A stretch of 64,000 nt of DNA from Amphiplicatus sp046296195 (GCA_046296195.1 JBKBLR010000014.1:7012-71011); one strand, 5' to 3'. Shown: positions 19,067 to 26,946, counted from the first letter of the stretch. A program made the numbers and translations. Notes: generated from the sequence alone by a model not told the origin.

Positions 19067-19762
19067 TTACGCGCCCGCCGTCAGGTCGATCTTCACGCCA
19101 GGACCCATGGTCGAGGAGACCGCGACCTTCTGGATATAGGTTCCCTTCGCGCCCGCCGGCTTGGCTTTCTGCACGGCGTCGATGAAGGCCTTGATGTTCT
19201 CGGCGATCTGCGCGTCGGTAAAGCTCGCCTTGCCGACACCGGCGTGGATGAGGTTCCCCGTTTTCGAGACCCGGAACTCGACGGCGCCGCCCTTGGCGTC
19301 TTTCACCGCCTGCGCGACGTTCGGGGTCACCGTGCCCACTTTCGGGTTCGGCATCAGGTTGCGCGGTCCGAGAACCTTACCAAGACGTCCGACGAGGCCC
19401 ATCATGTCCGGCGTCGCGATCACGCGATCAAAGTCCATGAAGCCGCCTTGGATCTTCTCGACGAGGTCCGCGTCGCCGACGATGTCGGCGCCGGCCTTGC
19501 GTGCTTCCTCGGCCTTCGCATCCTTGGCGAACACCGCGACACGCACCGTCTTGCCCGTGCCATGCGGCAGCGACACGACGCCCCGGACCATCTGGTCGGC
19601 GTGGCGCGCATCGACGCCGAGATTCATCGCGATCTCGATGGTTTCATCGAATTTCGCGGTGGCGTTCTGCTTCACAAGCTTGGCCGCCTCGGCGAGCGAA
19701 TAGCTCTTGTTGCGGTCGACCGTCGACAGCGCGGCCTTGATTCTTTTGCCCATCCTGGCCAT
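19067..19762 (-). CDS. rplA: 50S ribosomal protein L1
   Basis: A 231-residue protein that forms the mobile L1 stalk at the E-site and, in many bacteria, represses the rplK-rplA operon. It begins MARMGKRIKAALSTVDRNKSYSLAEAAKLVKQ and contains the signature GPRNLMPNPKVGTVT. It follows rplK after three bases and shares its transcript. A terminator follows immediately. Confidence 0.98.
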   Translation of the reverse strand: MARMGKRIKAALSTVDRNKSYSLAEAAKLVKQNATAKFDETIEIAMNLGVDARHADQMVRGVVSLPHGTGKTVRVAVFAKDAKAEEARKAGADIVGDADLVEKIQGGFMDFDRVIATPDMMGLVGRLGKVLGPRNLMPNPKVGTVTPNVAQAVKDAKGGAVEFRVSKTGNLIHAGVGKASFTDAQIAENIKAFIDAVQKAKPAGAKGTYIQKVAVSSTMGPGVKIDLTAGA

Positions 19763-19765
19763 CGC

Positions 19766-20194
19766 TTAGCTCCTCACCTCAAGACCCATCGCGCGCGCCG
19801 AACCCATGATGATCCGGGTCGCGGCGTCGAGATCGGTGGTGTTGAGATCCTTGAGCTTGGCTTGCGCGATTTCGCGGCACTGGGCCTCGGTGACCGAACC
19901 GGCGACCGTGCGACCGGCGGTGGCGCCGCCCTTGTCGATCTTCGCCGCCTTCTTGAGATAATAAGACGCTGGCGGCGTCTTCATCGCGAAGGTGAAAGAC
20001 TTGTCGGAATAGACGGTGATGACGACCGGAATCGGCATCCCCTTTTCCATCTGTTGGGTCTGCGCGTTGAACGACTTGCAGAATTCCATGATGTTGAGAC
20101 CGCGCTGGCCAAGCGCGGGACCGATCGGCGGCGACGGATTCGCGCTGCCGGCCGGCACCTGAAGTTTCAGGGAGCCAGTGACTTTTTTCGCCAT
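19766..20194 (-). CDS. rplK: 50S ribosomal protein L11
   Basis: A 142-residue GTPase-centre protein needed for RelA-type stringent sensing. The N-terminal proline-rich segment (LQVPAGSANPSPPIGPALGQRGLNIMEFCKSFN) and the C-terminal rRNA-binding domain are complete. AAGGA precedes the ATG. Usually secE and nusG come right before rplK; here they do not. A promoter candidate lies about 80 bases upstream, beyond which there is a terminator that belongs to another short transcript. Confidence 0.98.
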   Translation of the reverse strand: MAKKVTGSLKLQVPAGSANPSPPIGPALGQRGLNIMEFCKSFNAQTQQMEKGMPIPVVITVYSDKSFTFAMKTPPASYYLKKAAKIDKGGATAGRTVAGSVTEAQCREIAQAKLKDLNTTDLDAATRIIMGSARAMGLEVRS

Positions 20195-20273
20195 GGGGTC
20201 CTTCCAGAGTTAGCGAAGGCCTTGCGGTGCGGAGAGGGCTGGACTTCGCCCCCGCCTCCCGAAAGGAGCGCGC

Positions 20274-20302
20274 CGCCTAGCAGAGGGCTTGCGGGCTGGC
20301 AA
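20274..20302 (-). promoter_or_regulatory. Candidate promoter for rplK-rplA
   Basis: On the minus strand TTGCCA (20297-20302) is followed after 17 bases by TAGGCG (20274-20279). It lies between the upstream terminator at 20325-20367 and rplK, which would give a leader of about 70 bases. Confidence 0.45.
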
Positions 20303-20324
20303 TCGGCGATGCGCCTGCGCGCAC

Positions 20325-20367
20325 AAAAAAACGGACGGCGGCTATGGGGGACTTGCCGCCGTCCGTC
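20325..20367 (-). terminator. Intrinsic terminator upstream of rplK
   Basis: On the minus strand ACGGACGGCGG (20356-20366) pairs perfectly with its complement (20331-20341). The stem extends by one more pair around a 12-base loop and is followed by seven T. This is one of the best terminators in the window. Confidence 0.85.
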
Positions 20368-20453
20368 TCTGATACTCAACGAGAACTCTACGCAACGCGA
20401 CCAGGTAACCTTCGGGGGTCGCCCCCCGCGACGAGGAGAGATCGCCGCAAAGA
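20325..20453 (-). ncRNA. Candidate small RNA of about 130 nt upstream of rplK
   Basis: A promoter (TTGCCT at 20483-20488, 17 bases, TATAAC at 20460-20465) and a strong terminator (12-base stem at 20331-20342/20355-20366, then a run of T) bracket about 130 bases with no open frame of note. The 5' part carries an apparently single-stranded UCUCCUC stretch that could pair with ribosome-binding sites, next to a GUCGC/GCGAC hairpin. It could instead be an attenuated leader of rplK; the separate rplK promoter argues for an independent RNA. No family was recognised. Confidence 0.5.
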
Positions 20454-20459
20454 CGTTAT

Positions 20460-20488
20460 GTTATAGAGTTACGTCAAAATTAAGGCAA
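20460..20488 (-). promoter_or_regulatory. Promoter in the AT-rich segment upstream of the candidate small RNA
   Basis: On the minus strand TTGCCT, a 17-base spacer and TATAAC match sigma-70 consensus well. An overlapping TTGACT/TAACTC pair (20466-20494) also has 17-base spacing. The local AT content is far above that of the surroundings, which supports a real promoter. Confidence 0.6.
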
Positions 20489-20596
20489 AGTCAACCGGAG
20501 TTAACCAAAAAATTGTGCGCCCGGCGCAACCTCGCGCCAACCAAACCCCTCATGAACGGCGCAAAGCTCCCCCACCCGTCGCCGTCACCAGCGGGC

Positions 20597-20618
20597 GTCG
20601 AGCAGGAGGGTGCTCGAC
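20597..20618. other. Hairpin with CCCTCC loop downstream of the 136-residue secreted protein gene
   Basis: GTCGAGCA and TGCTCGAC form a perfect 8-base stem around a 6-base loop. The loop reads CCCTCC on the minus strand, the strand of the gene that ends at 20677. No U-run follows, so it is not a standard terminator. Apart from this hairpin and the promoter and terminator features listed, 20195-20676 holds nothing gene-like. Confidence 0.4.
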
Positions 20619-20676
20619 GTGAGCCTTGCTCTGGCGCTGCCGCCAGGCAGGGCCGGTGCGATTCGATATCGACAAC

Positions 20677-21087
20677 CTAGAAACTCTCGTCCGCCGGGGC
20701 CGGCTTGGGCGTTTTCTGCAGCGCCCGGAAGTCACCGAGATTGCAGGCGCCGACCTGGAAGCCGCCCTGATTGTCAACGACCCGGAAAATGTCGCCCCGG
20801 CAGGCGCGCGGCCCGAACAGCGCCGCTTCAAGTCGGTAGGACGAAGCGCCGGAGCGGTAACAGTTCCCCTTCGTCTCATTGAGGAAATAGCGATTGCCGA
20901 CCTTGAAAAGCAGCTTGCCCTCGTCGATCGCATTGATGTCGGTTGAAAGCATCGAAACGCATTTCACCGTCTCGCCCGTTTCGACAAATCCTTCGAGGGC
21001 GTCGCTCTCGTTCGCAGCGGTGTCGCCGGCGTGAGCCGCGCCCGCCGCCAAAAGGCAAACGCCGAATACGCCAAGTCTGCCGATCAT
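20677..21087 (-). CDS. Secreted protein of unknown function, 136 residues
   Basis: The product starts MIGRLGVFGVCLLAAGAAHAG, a clear Sec signal peptide with cleavage after AHA. The mature part of about 115 residues contains three cysteines and ends ALQKTPKPAPADESF. The frame is open further upstream, but AGAGGAA lies 7 bases before the ATG at 21087, which settles the start. No family is recognised. It lies 75 bases downstream of the DDAH-like gene in the same direction and may share its transcript. Confidence 0.7.
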   Translation of the reverse strand: MIGRLGVFGVCLLAAGAAHAGDTAANESDALEGFVETGETVKCVSMLSTDINAIDEGKLLFKVGNRYFLNETKGNCYRSGASSYRLEAALFGPRACRGDIFRVVDNQGGFQVGACNLGDFRALQKTPKPAPADESF

Positions 21088-21161
21088 GACTGGTTCCTCT
21101 CGTCGCGCGCCCTGCCCGCTTGGCAATCTAATCAGCGCCGCCCCGCCCGCCAAGGCCGGCC

Positions 21162-21938
21162 TCACCAGCGCAGCGACATGCAAGAGAGTCCGGCGTCGAT
21201 GCGGGCGATCTCATCGGTTTCAAGCTCGACCAGTTTCACGCCCCGCGTGTCGAGCCGTTCGGCGGTTCGCGGATGGCCGGCGGCGATGAGCAGCGTCCCG
21301 TTGACGCGCAGCGCATTCGCCGCCCGTTCCTCGCCGCGCGCCGTTTCGACGACCCGAAGTCCCCGGAATACGCCCGAAGCGGCAAGCCGCGGGGTTGCGA
21401 GCACCGTTACGTGATCGATGAGCGCGCACTCCGTCTTGAAGTGAAGAACGCCCGGCGGCGTCGCTGCCGCCTCGGCTTTCTTGCCGAACGTCGCCAGCAA
21501 CTGCACGAGACGCCTTGCGCCTTCTTCGTCCGTGCGCGCCGAGACGCCGATCAGAATCCGTTCGCCGAGATTGAGCACGTCGCCGCCGTCGACGAAGCCA
21601 GCATCAAGGGCGAGCGTGTCGTCAAAGCGCGCCGTCAGGTCGGGGGCGAGCGCCTCCGCCTCGCCGAACCGAGACGGCGCGCCGGGGCGCAGGAGGATCG
21701 CGCCCTCGGGGAAAACGAGCGCCGGGTCCTCGACGAAGATGGAATCCGGAAACGCCTCGAGCGCCGGCAGGATCTCAACCGTGACACCCGCTTCCGTCAG
21801 GGCGGCGACATAGGCGCGGTGTTCCCGGGCGACCCCCTCATAGGTCGGCCCCTCCCCGCCATGGGCGCGCAAGCCCCGAGTGACCGAGGTCGCGGGCGCC
21901 CGCACAAGCGCACGAGAAAACGAGAAAGGCGCGCGCAT
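21162..21938 (-). CDS. Dimethylarginine dimethylaminohydrolase-like guanidino hydrolase
   Basis: A 258-residue member of the pentein fold. Family members hydrolyse N-methylated arginines to citrulline and methylamines. The substrate-binding FPDSIFVEDPALVF and the DGGD segment (residues 117-120) are present. The catalytic histidine is H166 in LHFKTE and the nucleophile is C253 in GLSCMSLRW, close to the C-terminus as in the Pseudomonas enzyme. The start was moved to MRAPFSFSRALVR at 21938, because upstream codons overlap the small gene before it. That gene ends one base earlier, so the two are an operon. Arginine deiminase is less likely because of the short length. Confidence 0.85.
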   Translation of the reverse strand: MRAPFSFSRALVRAPATSVTRGLRAHGGEGPTYEGVAREHRAYVAALTEAGVTVEILPALEAFPDSIFVEDPALVFPEGAILLRPGAPSRFGEAEALAPDLTARFDDTLALDAGFVDGGDVLNLGERILIGVSARTDEEGARRLVQLLATFGKKAEAAATPPGVLHFKTECALIDHVTVLATPRLAASGVFRGLRVVETARGEERAANALRVNGTLLIAAGHPRTAERLDTRGVKLVELETDEIARIDAGLSCMSLRW

Positions 21939-21939
21939 C

Positions 21940-22116
21940 TTAATCTTCCGGTTTGGTGACCGGCGCCGGCGCGCTGTGGTCTCCGGGCGCGTGCAGGTTC
22001 CTGGTCGAATTGTCAGCGAAGACGACATTGACCTCGATGAAGCGCGGAAATAAAGCGAGCCCGACGAGCGCGAAAAACCCCGCCACGATCACCAATGATG
22101 ACAGCCATCTCGGCAT
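21940..22116 (-). CDS. Small single-span membrane protein, 58 residues
   Basis: A short gene reading MPRWLSSLVIVAGFFALVG, then LALFPRFIEVNVVFADN and a Pro/Ala/His-rich hydrophilic tail ending TKPED. One membrane helix covers about residues 5-25, followed by a periplasmic or cytoplasmic tail. AGGGAGA lies 6 bases before the ATG. The stop is one base before the DDAH start, which implies coupling. No family is recognised. Confidence 0.6.
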   Translation of the reverse strand: MPRWLSSLVIVAGFFALVGLALFPRFIEVNVVFADNSTRNLHAPGDHSAPAPVTKPED

Positions 22117-22218
22117 AGCGGGTCTCCCTCTGGCGCGCCGCGCTTGAGATTAGGCCTTCAAAACCGGCTTGTCGAAACCGCAATTCATCCGTCCCCGCCG
22201 GCGGCGCGTAGCGTGTGC

Positions 22219-22800
22219 ATGAGCGCGAAAGACACCGCCCGCGGCGCCGGCCAGATTCTGCTCGATCTCGGGCCGATCATCGCTTTTGTGGCGACATTCA
22301 ACCTCGTGAACCGCAGCAACCCCGATAACGCAATTTATCTTGCGACCGGCGTCTTCATGGCGGCGACCGTACTGGCGGCGGGACTTGCATGGCTGCGCAC
22401 GCGCAAAGTGCCGCCGGTGCTGATCGTGACGCTCGTTCTGGTGCTCGCCTTCGGCGGACTGACGCTCGCGCTGCACGATGAGTCGCTCATCAAGATGAAG
22501 CCGACCTTCGTTTATCTCTTCTATTCGGCGGCGATTTTCGGCGCGATGGCGTTCGGTCAGAACATCTGGAAACTGCTCTTCAGCCACGCTTTCGTTCTGC
22601 CCGATCGCGTCTGGAAAACGCTCGCCGTCCGCTGGGGCCTCTTCTTCATCTTCATGGGCGCGCTCAACGAAGCGATCCGCCTCACGCAGTCGACCGAGTT
22701 CTGGGTCAATTCCCGCCTCTTCATCGGCTTTCCGCTGGTCGCGCTGTTCATGCTCCTCAATCTGCCGATCACGCTGAAAAACATCGGCAAGACGGAGTAA
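22219..22800 (+). CDS. yciB: Inner-membrane septation protein YciB/IspZ
   Basis: A 193-residue polytopic membrane protein of the YciB family, linked to envelope integrity and septation. It has GQILLDLGPIIAFVATFNLVN and later LWKLLFSHAF, VRWGLFFIFMGALNEAIRLTQSTEFWVNSRLF and FPLVALFMLLNLP, the standard pattern of five or so helices. The frame is open upstream, but MSAKDTARGAGQ fits family N-termini. No clear Shine-Dalgarno precedes it. It diverges from the small membrane protein gene. Confidence 0.9.
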   Translation: MSAKDTARGAGQILLDLGPIIAFVATFNLVNRSNPDNAIYLATGVFMAATVLAAGLAWLRTRKVPPVLIVTLVLVLAFGGLTLALHDESLIKMKPTFVYLFYSAAIFGAMAFGQNIWKLLFSHAFVLPDRVWKTLAVRWGLFFIFMGALNEAIRLTQSTEFWVNSRLFIGFPLVALFMLLNLPITLKNIGKTE

Positions 22801-22875
22801 CGCCGCCGGCGCGCCGAATTTCATCGGTCCCACAAATGCTTTAAGCTTCGCGTCCTCACTGAAGGAGCGTCAGCC

Positions 22876-24891
22876 ATGAAACGGATTTTCCCCGTCTTGC
22901 TCGGCCTCATCGCGGCGGCGGGGTCTTTCGCGCTCGCCTCGATCCTCGCCGGTTCGATGATCTGGGTCGCGGGCGGCGCAAAGCGCCTCGACGTCAGGGG
23001 CGAGGCAAAGCCGGTGCGCGAGGCGCCCGAGGTTCGCGGCTGGCCCTTCTACGGCGGCGACGCCGGCGGCGGACGCTATTCCTCCGCCGACGAGATCACG
23101 CGTGACAACGTCCGTAAGCTGACGGTCGCATGGCGTTATTCCACCGGCGATCTTAAGACGAAACCGAAAGCCATCCGCGACAGCGCCGGTGAGACGACGC
23201 CGATCCTTGTCGAGGACAGTCTCGTCTTCTGCACGCCCTTCAATGAAATCATCGCCGTCGATCCCGGCACGGGCGCGCAGAAATGGCGCCATGACCCGAA
23301 GATCGACCTCGACCAGCGTCACGCGAACCAGTTCGTATGCCGCGGCGTCGCTTTTTGGAACGGCGGCGGCGACGGCGCCTGCGCGACGCGGATTTTCTCC
23401 GGCACGAATGAAGGGCGCCTGATCGCGGTCGATGCGCGGACCGGGTCGCCCTGCGCCGACTTCGCGGGCGACGGCGATCTTGCAATCGACCCGGGCTTGG
23501 AGCTCATCTGGCCGGGGGAATTCCAGATAACCTCCCCGCCCGTCGTTCTCGGCGATATCGTCATCATCGGCTCGGCGATCGGCGACAATGCACGGCTCGA
23601 GGCGCCGCGCGGGACGGTGCGCGCCTTCAACGCCCGGACCGGCGCCGCGCTGTGGACCTTCGATCCCGTTCCCCGCAGCGCGGACGAGCCGAACGCCAAA
23701 GACTGGATCGGCGACCACCCGCGCAAGGAAGGTCACGCGAATGTCTGGGCGCCGATGTCGGTCGACGCCGCGCGCGGCCTCATCTTCGCGCCGACCAGCA
23801 GCCCTTCGCCTGACTTTTTCGGCGGCCTCCGGCCCGGTGACAACCGCTACGCCAATTCGGTCGTCGCCCTTGAAGCCGAAACCGGCAAGGTGCGCTGGAG
23901 CTTCCAGACCGTGCATCACGATGTCTGGGATTATGACGTGCCTTCGCAGCCGGGCCTTTATTCGATCCTGAAAGACGGCAAGATCATCGACGTCGTCGCG
24001 CAGACGACAAAGACGGGGCTTGTGTTCGTTCTCGACCGCGACACCGGCGCGCCTGTAATTCCCGTCGAGGAACGGCCCGTGCCGCAAGGCGGCGCGCCGG
24101 GCGAGGCGCTGTCGGCGACACAGCCCTTTCCTGTGGCGCCGCCGCCCCTCGTTCCGACCACCGTCGATCCGAAGGACGCTTTCGGCGTCACCTGGTTCGA
24201 CAAGCGGGCCTGCGCGAAAGCGATCCGCTCTTTGCGGGCCGAGGGGCTTTATACGCCGCCGACCGAGCAGGGCACGCTCTTTCTCCCCTTCACCGGCGGC
24301 GGCGGCAATTGGGGCGGGCCGGCCTTCGATCCGGCGCGCAATCTTCTGGTCGTCAACATGTCGAACTTCGCGCACCGGATTCAGCTGATCCCCGCCGCCG
24401 ACGTCGAGTCCGCGAAGGAGACCTATCACGACAGCGAGGTGAGCCCGCAGAAGGGCGCGCCCTACGGCATGCGCCGCGACGTCTTGATCAGCCCGCTCGG
24501 GCTTCCCTGCAATCCGCCGCCCTGGGGCGTTCTCGCCGCCGTCGACCTGTCAGACGGACGCATCGTCTGGCGACGGACGCTCGGCACGACTGAGGAGCTC
24601 GCCGGCGGCCTTGCCTTCCCTGTCGGCACCCCGACGCTCGGCGGTCCGGCGATCACCGCCGGCGGCGTCGTCTTCATCGGCGCGACGCTCGATCATTATC
24701 TCAGGGCCTTCGACGTTGAGACGGGCAAGGAGCTGTGGAAAGGACGCCTGCCGACGGTCGGCACGGCGACGCCGATGACTTATGAGTGGCAGGGTCGGCA
24801 ATATGTCGTCATTTTCGCCGGCTGTTACGCCAATGCGGATACGCAGCCGGGCGACGAGCTCGCCGCCTTCGCGCTGCCCTCGACGAAATGA
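22876..24891 (+). CDS. PQQ-dependent dehydrogenase, membrane-anchored
   Basis: A 671-residue quinoprotein of the glucose/quinate dehydrogenase group that oxidises sugars or polyols in the periplasm and passes electrons to ubiquinone. A single N-terminal helix (about residues 5-32) replaces the five-helix anchor of E. coli Gcd. The eight-bladed propeller begins GWPFYGGDAGGGRYSSADEIT and includes WDYDVPSQPGLYSI, YTPPTEQGTLFLPFTGGGGNWGG and, late in the chain, WGVLAAVDLSDGRIVWRR and TAGGVVFIGAT. GAAGGAG precedes the ATG. No pqq biosynthesis gene is in the window. The substrate is unknown. Confidence 0.88.
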   Translation: MKRIFPVLLGLIAAAGSFALASILAGSMIWVAGGAKRLDVRGEAKPVREAPEVRGWPFYGGDAGGGRYSSADEITRDNVRKLTVAWRYSTGDLKTKPKAIRDSAGETTPILVEDSLVFCTPFNEIIAVDPGTGAQKWRHDPKIDLDQRHANQFVCRGVAFWNGGGDGACATRIFSGTNEGRLIAVDARTGSPCADFAGDGDLAIDPGLELIWPGEFQITSPPVVLGDIVIIGSAIGDNARLEAPRGTVRAFNARTGAALWTFDPVPRSADEPNAKDWIGDHPRKEGHANVWAPMSVDAARGLIFAPTSSPSPDFFGGLRPGDNRYANSVVALEAETGKVRWSFQTVHHDVWDYDVPSQPGLYSILKDGKIIDVVAQTTKTGLVFVLDRDTGAPVIPVEERPVPQGGAPGEALSATQPFPVAPPPLVPTTVDPKDAFGVTWFDKRACAKAIRSLRAEGLYTPPTEQGTLFLPFTGGGGNWGGPAFDPARNLLVVNMSNFAHRIQLIPAADVESAKETYHDSEVSPQKGAPYGMRRDVLISPLGLPCNPPPWGVLAAVDLSDGRIVWRRTLGTTEELAGGLAFPVGTPTLGGPAITAGGVVFIGATLDHYLRAFDVETGKELWKGRLPTVGTATPMTYEWQGRQYVVIFAGCYANADTQPGDELAAFALPSTK

Positions 24892-24892
24892 A

Positions 24893-24978
24893 TGGTGGAA
24901 GGGGCTGGATTCGAACCAGCGTAGCCCGAAGGCGGCAGATTTACAGTCTGCTGGATTTAGCCACTCTCCCACCCTTCC
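24893..24978 (-). tRNA. tRNA-Tyr: tRNA-Tyr (GTA)
   Basis: An 86-base gene including an encoded CCA. The acceptor stem GGAAGGG/CCCTTCC is perfect. The anticodon stem GCAGA/TCTGC encloses CTGTAAA with anticodon GTA (complement of 24942-24944). There is a long variable arm typical of class II tRNAs, and a T-arm CTGG-TTCGAAT-CCAG. It lies tail to tail with the PQQ dehydrogenase gene, one base from its stop. Confidence 0.97.
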
Positions 24979-25059
24979 ACGGAACCGTCCGAAGGGCGCG
25001 CGCGGAGGCGCGATCTTCTCGTCAGCTTGCCGGGTCACCCCGGCGCGGGAGTGCGCGGG

Positions 25060-25088
25060 TCTATAGCGGGGCGCCTTTGCGCGCGCAA
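25060..25088 (-). promoter_or_regulatory. Promoter of tRNA-Tyr
   Basis: On the minus strand TTGCGC (25083-25088), a 17-base spacer and TATAGA (25060-25065). It would give a 5' leader of about 75 bases for RNase P to remove. Confidence 0.6.
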
Positions 25089-25128
25089 CCGTGAGCATCC
25101 CCTTGTTTCGCCGGGCGCCGGCAGCCGT

Positions 25129-25142
25129 TATAGGACCGCCCA
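25129..25142 (+). promoter_or_regulatory. Probable -10 box of rlmB implying a leaderless start
   Basis: TATAGG (25129-25134) is followed after seven bases by the ATG at 25142. If transcription starts 6-8 bases after the -10 box, the mRNA begins at the start codon. There is no Shine-Dalgarno in between. A -35 match is poor. Confidence 0.4.
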
Positions 25143-25933
25143 TGCACCCGCAGCGACGCCTCCGCCGGAACCAGCGGCCAGAGCCGGCAATGCGCGCCAA
25201 GCCCGACGATGGCGCGCTCTGGCTCTATGGGCGTCACGCCGGCGCCGCCGCGCTCGCCAATCCCGCCCGCCGCATCAAGCGCGGCTTGGCCACCAAGAAC
25301 GCGATGGACTGGCTGAAGACGCTTCACCTGCCGCAAGAGCGGCTGGCCTTGATCGAAGACGCGCGCCCCGACGCCATTGACCGCCTGCTGCAGCCGGGCG
25401 CGGTGCATCAGGGCCTTGCCATCGAGGCGTTCGATCTCGATCGCGCGCGCCTCAAGGACGTGTGCGAACCGGACGGGACGCGCCGCCCGGTCGTCGTTCT
25501 CGACCAGATCACCGATCCGCAGAATATCGGCGCGGTCTTCCGGTCCGCAGCGGCCTTCGGCGCCCGCGCCGCGATCGTGCAGGAACGCCGCACGCCTCCC
25601 CTGTCGGGCGCGCTCGCCAAGGCCGCCGCCGGCGCCGTCGAGGTCCTGCCTTGCGTGAAGGCCGTCAATATCTCGCGCGCGCTCGAGGCGCTGAAAGAGC
25701 TCGGCTATCACTGCGCCGGGCTCGCCGGCGAGGGCGCGCGCCCGATTTCCGCAATGCCGAAGGATCGCCCGGTCGCCGTTGTTCTCGGCGCCGAGGGCGC
25801 AGGCCTTCGCCAGCTCGTCGGCGCCACCTGCGACGCGCTCTACCGCATTCCGATCGCACGCGAGATGGAAAGCCTCAACGTCTCGAACGCCGCCGCCATC
25901 GCGCTTTATGAAGCGACCCGCGACACCCTCTAG
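25142..25933 (+). CDS. rlmB: 23S rRNA 2'-O-ribose methyltransferase, RlmB/TrmH family
   Basis: A 263-residue SPOUT methyltransferase that methylates a guanosine ribose in 23S rRNA (G2251 in E. coli). The substrate-binding N-domain begins WLYGRHAGAAALANPARRIKRGLAT. The knotted C-domain has LDQITDPQNIGAVFRSAAAFGARAAIV (motif 1), VVLGAEGAGLR (motif 2) and IPIAREMESLNVSNAAAIALYE (motif 3). The start is uncertain: GTG at 25091, ATG at 25142 and ATG at 25190 are all in frame. 25142 is chosen because a -10-like box lies 7 bases before it. It heads an overlapping gene run through 28471. Confidence 0.9.
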   Translation: MHPQRRLRRNQRPEPAMRAKPDDGALWLYGRHAGAAALANPARRIKRGLATKNAMDWLKTLHLPQERLALIEDARPDAIDRLLQPGAVHQGLAIEAFDLDRARLKDVCEPDGTRRPVVVLDQITDPQNIGAVFRSAAAFGARAAIVQERRTPPLSGALAKAAAGAVEVLPCVKAVNISRALEALKELGYHCAGLAGEGARPISAMPKDRPVAVVLGAEGAGLRQLVGATCDALYRIPIAREMESLNVSNAAAIALYEATRDTL

Positions 25934-25942
25934 GAGCGTCCC

Positions 25943-26569
25943 ATGGCCGACCGTCCGCTTCTCTATCACATGCCGCAGACGCGCGGCGGCACGACGCTGT
26001 GGATGAGCGAAGAGCTCGGCGACGCCTGCACGGTGAAGCTCGTCCATTTGCGCAAGGGCGAAGGCCGGACGGAAGGCTTCCTGAAGCTCAATCCGATGGG
26101 AAAGCTGCCGACGCTGACGCATCGGGGCGTCGTCGTCACCGAGGCGGCGGCGATCTGCGCCTATCTTGCCGATCTCTACCCTGAGAAGGGTCTCGCGCCG
26201 GCCGTCGGCGATCCGCTGCGCGGCGTCTATTATCGCTGGATGTTCTTCGCGCCGTCCTGCATCGAGCCGATGATGCTCGACAAGCTTGGCAAGGTGACGC
26301 GCGAAAACGCGGTCGCCGCCGGGCATGGCGATTATGACCGCGTGATGGCCTCGATTGCGCAGGCGCTGTCGAACGGGCCGTGGATTCTCGGCGACAAATT
26401 TTCCGCCGCCGACGTCGTCATGGGCTCGACGCTGAACTTTGCGACCCTGTTCGGCGCGATTCCGCTCGAAGGCGCGGTCAAGACCTATGTCGAGCGCATC
26501 AAGGCGCGGCCCGCCTTCCAGTCGATGATGGCCAAGAACGCCGAGATGGCGAAGGCGATGGGCCTGTGA
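25943..26569 (+). CDS. Glutathione S-transferase family protein
   Basis: A 208-residue protein with an N-terminal thioredoxin-like domain and a helical C-domain. It has the cis-proline and gamma-Glu contact region GKLPTLTHRGVVVTEAAAICAYLADLYP at about residues 53-80. The last half carries GPWILGDKFSAADVVMGSTLN, the N-capping box of GSTs. TAGGAG lies 7 bases before the ATG. It follows rlmB by nine bases and overlaps the next gene. The substrate is not predictable. Confidence 0.9.
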   Translation: MADRPLLYHMPQTRGGTTLWMSEELGDACTVKLVHLRKGEGRTEGFLKLNPMGKLPTLTHRGVVVTEAAAICAYLADLYPEKGLAPAVGDPLRGVYYRWMFFAPSCIEPMMLDKLGKVTRENAVAAGHGDYDRVMASIAQALSNGPWILGDKFSAADVVMGSTLNFATLFGAIPLEGAVKTYVERIKARPAFQSMMAKNAEMAKAMGL

Positions 26570-26946
26570 CCGAAATCCATCTCGGCGCCTGCCATTGCGG
26601 GCGGGTCGTATTCCGTGCGCAGGGCCGGCCGAAATTCGTTTCCGCCTGCCATTGCGAAAGCTGCCGCCGGGCGACCGGCGCGGCGTTCTCGACCTGGGTC
26701 GGATTTCCCTCGGACGCCGTCGAATGGACCGGCGAGCGCCCGTCCTTTTACGCCAGTTCGCCGGGGGTCCGCCGCGGCTTCTGCCGATCCTGCGGCACGC
26801 CCCTGACGTACAGCTCGGAGAAATGGCCAGGCGAGACGCATTTCCTAATCGGCGTTTTCAGGGATACAGCGCCCTTCACGCCGGGGAGCGATTACATGGC
26901 CGGCGAGCGCCTCGCCTGGGTCAAACCAATCACGGAGCAATCATGA
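26566..26946 (+). CDS. GFA-family (Mss4-like fold) zinc protein
   Basis: A 126-residue protein of the family named after the glutathione-dependent formaldehyde-activating enzyme, although most members have no proven activity. Zinc ligands are seen in GACHCGRV, SACHCESCRRATG and FCRSCGTPL. It starts with GTG at 26566 and shares GTGA with the stop of the GST gene. Its own stop overlaps the SDR start (ATGA). Coupling with a GST suggests thiol-adduct chemistry, but this is inference. Confidence 0.85.
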   Translation: MTEIHLGACHCGRVVFRAQGRPKFVSACHCESCRRATGAAFSTWVGFPSDAVEWTGERPSFYASSPGVRRGFCRSCGTPLTYSSEKWPGETHFLIGVFRDTAPFTPGSDYMAGERLAWVKPITEQS

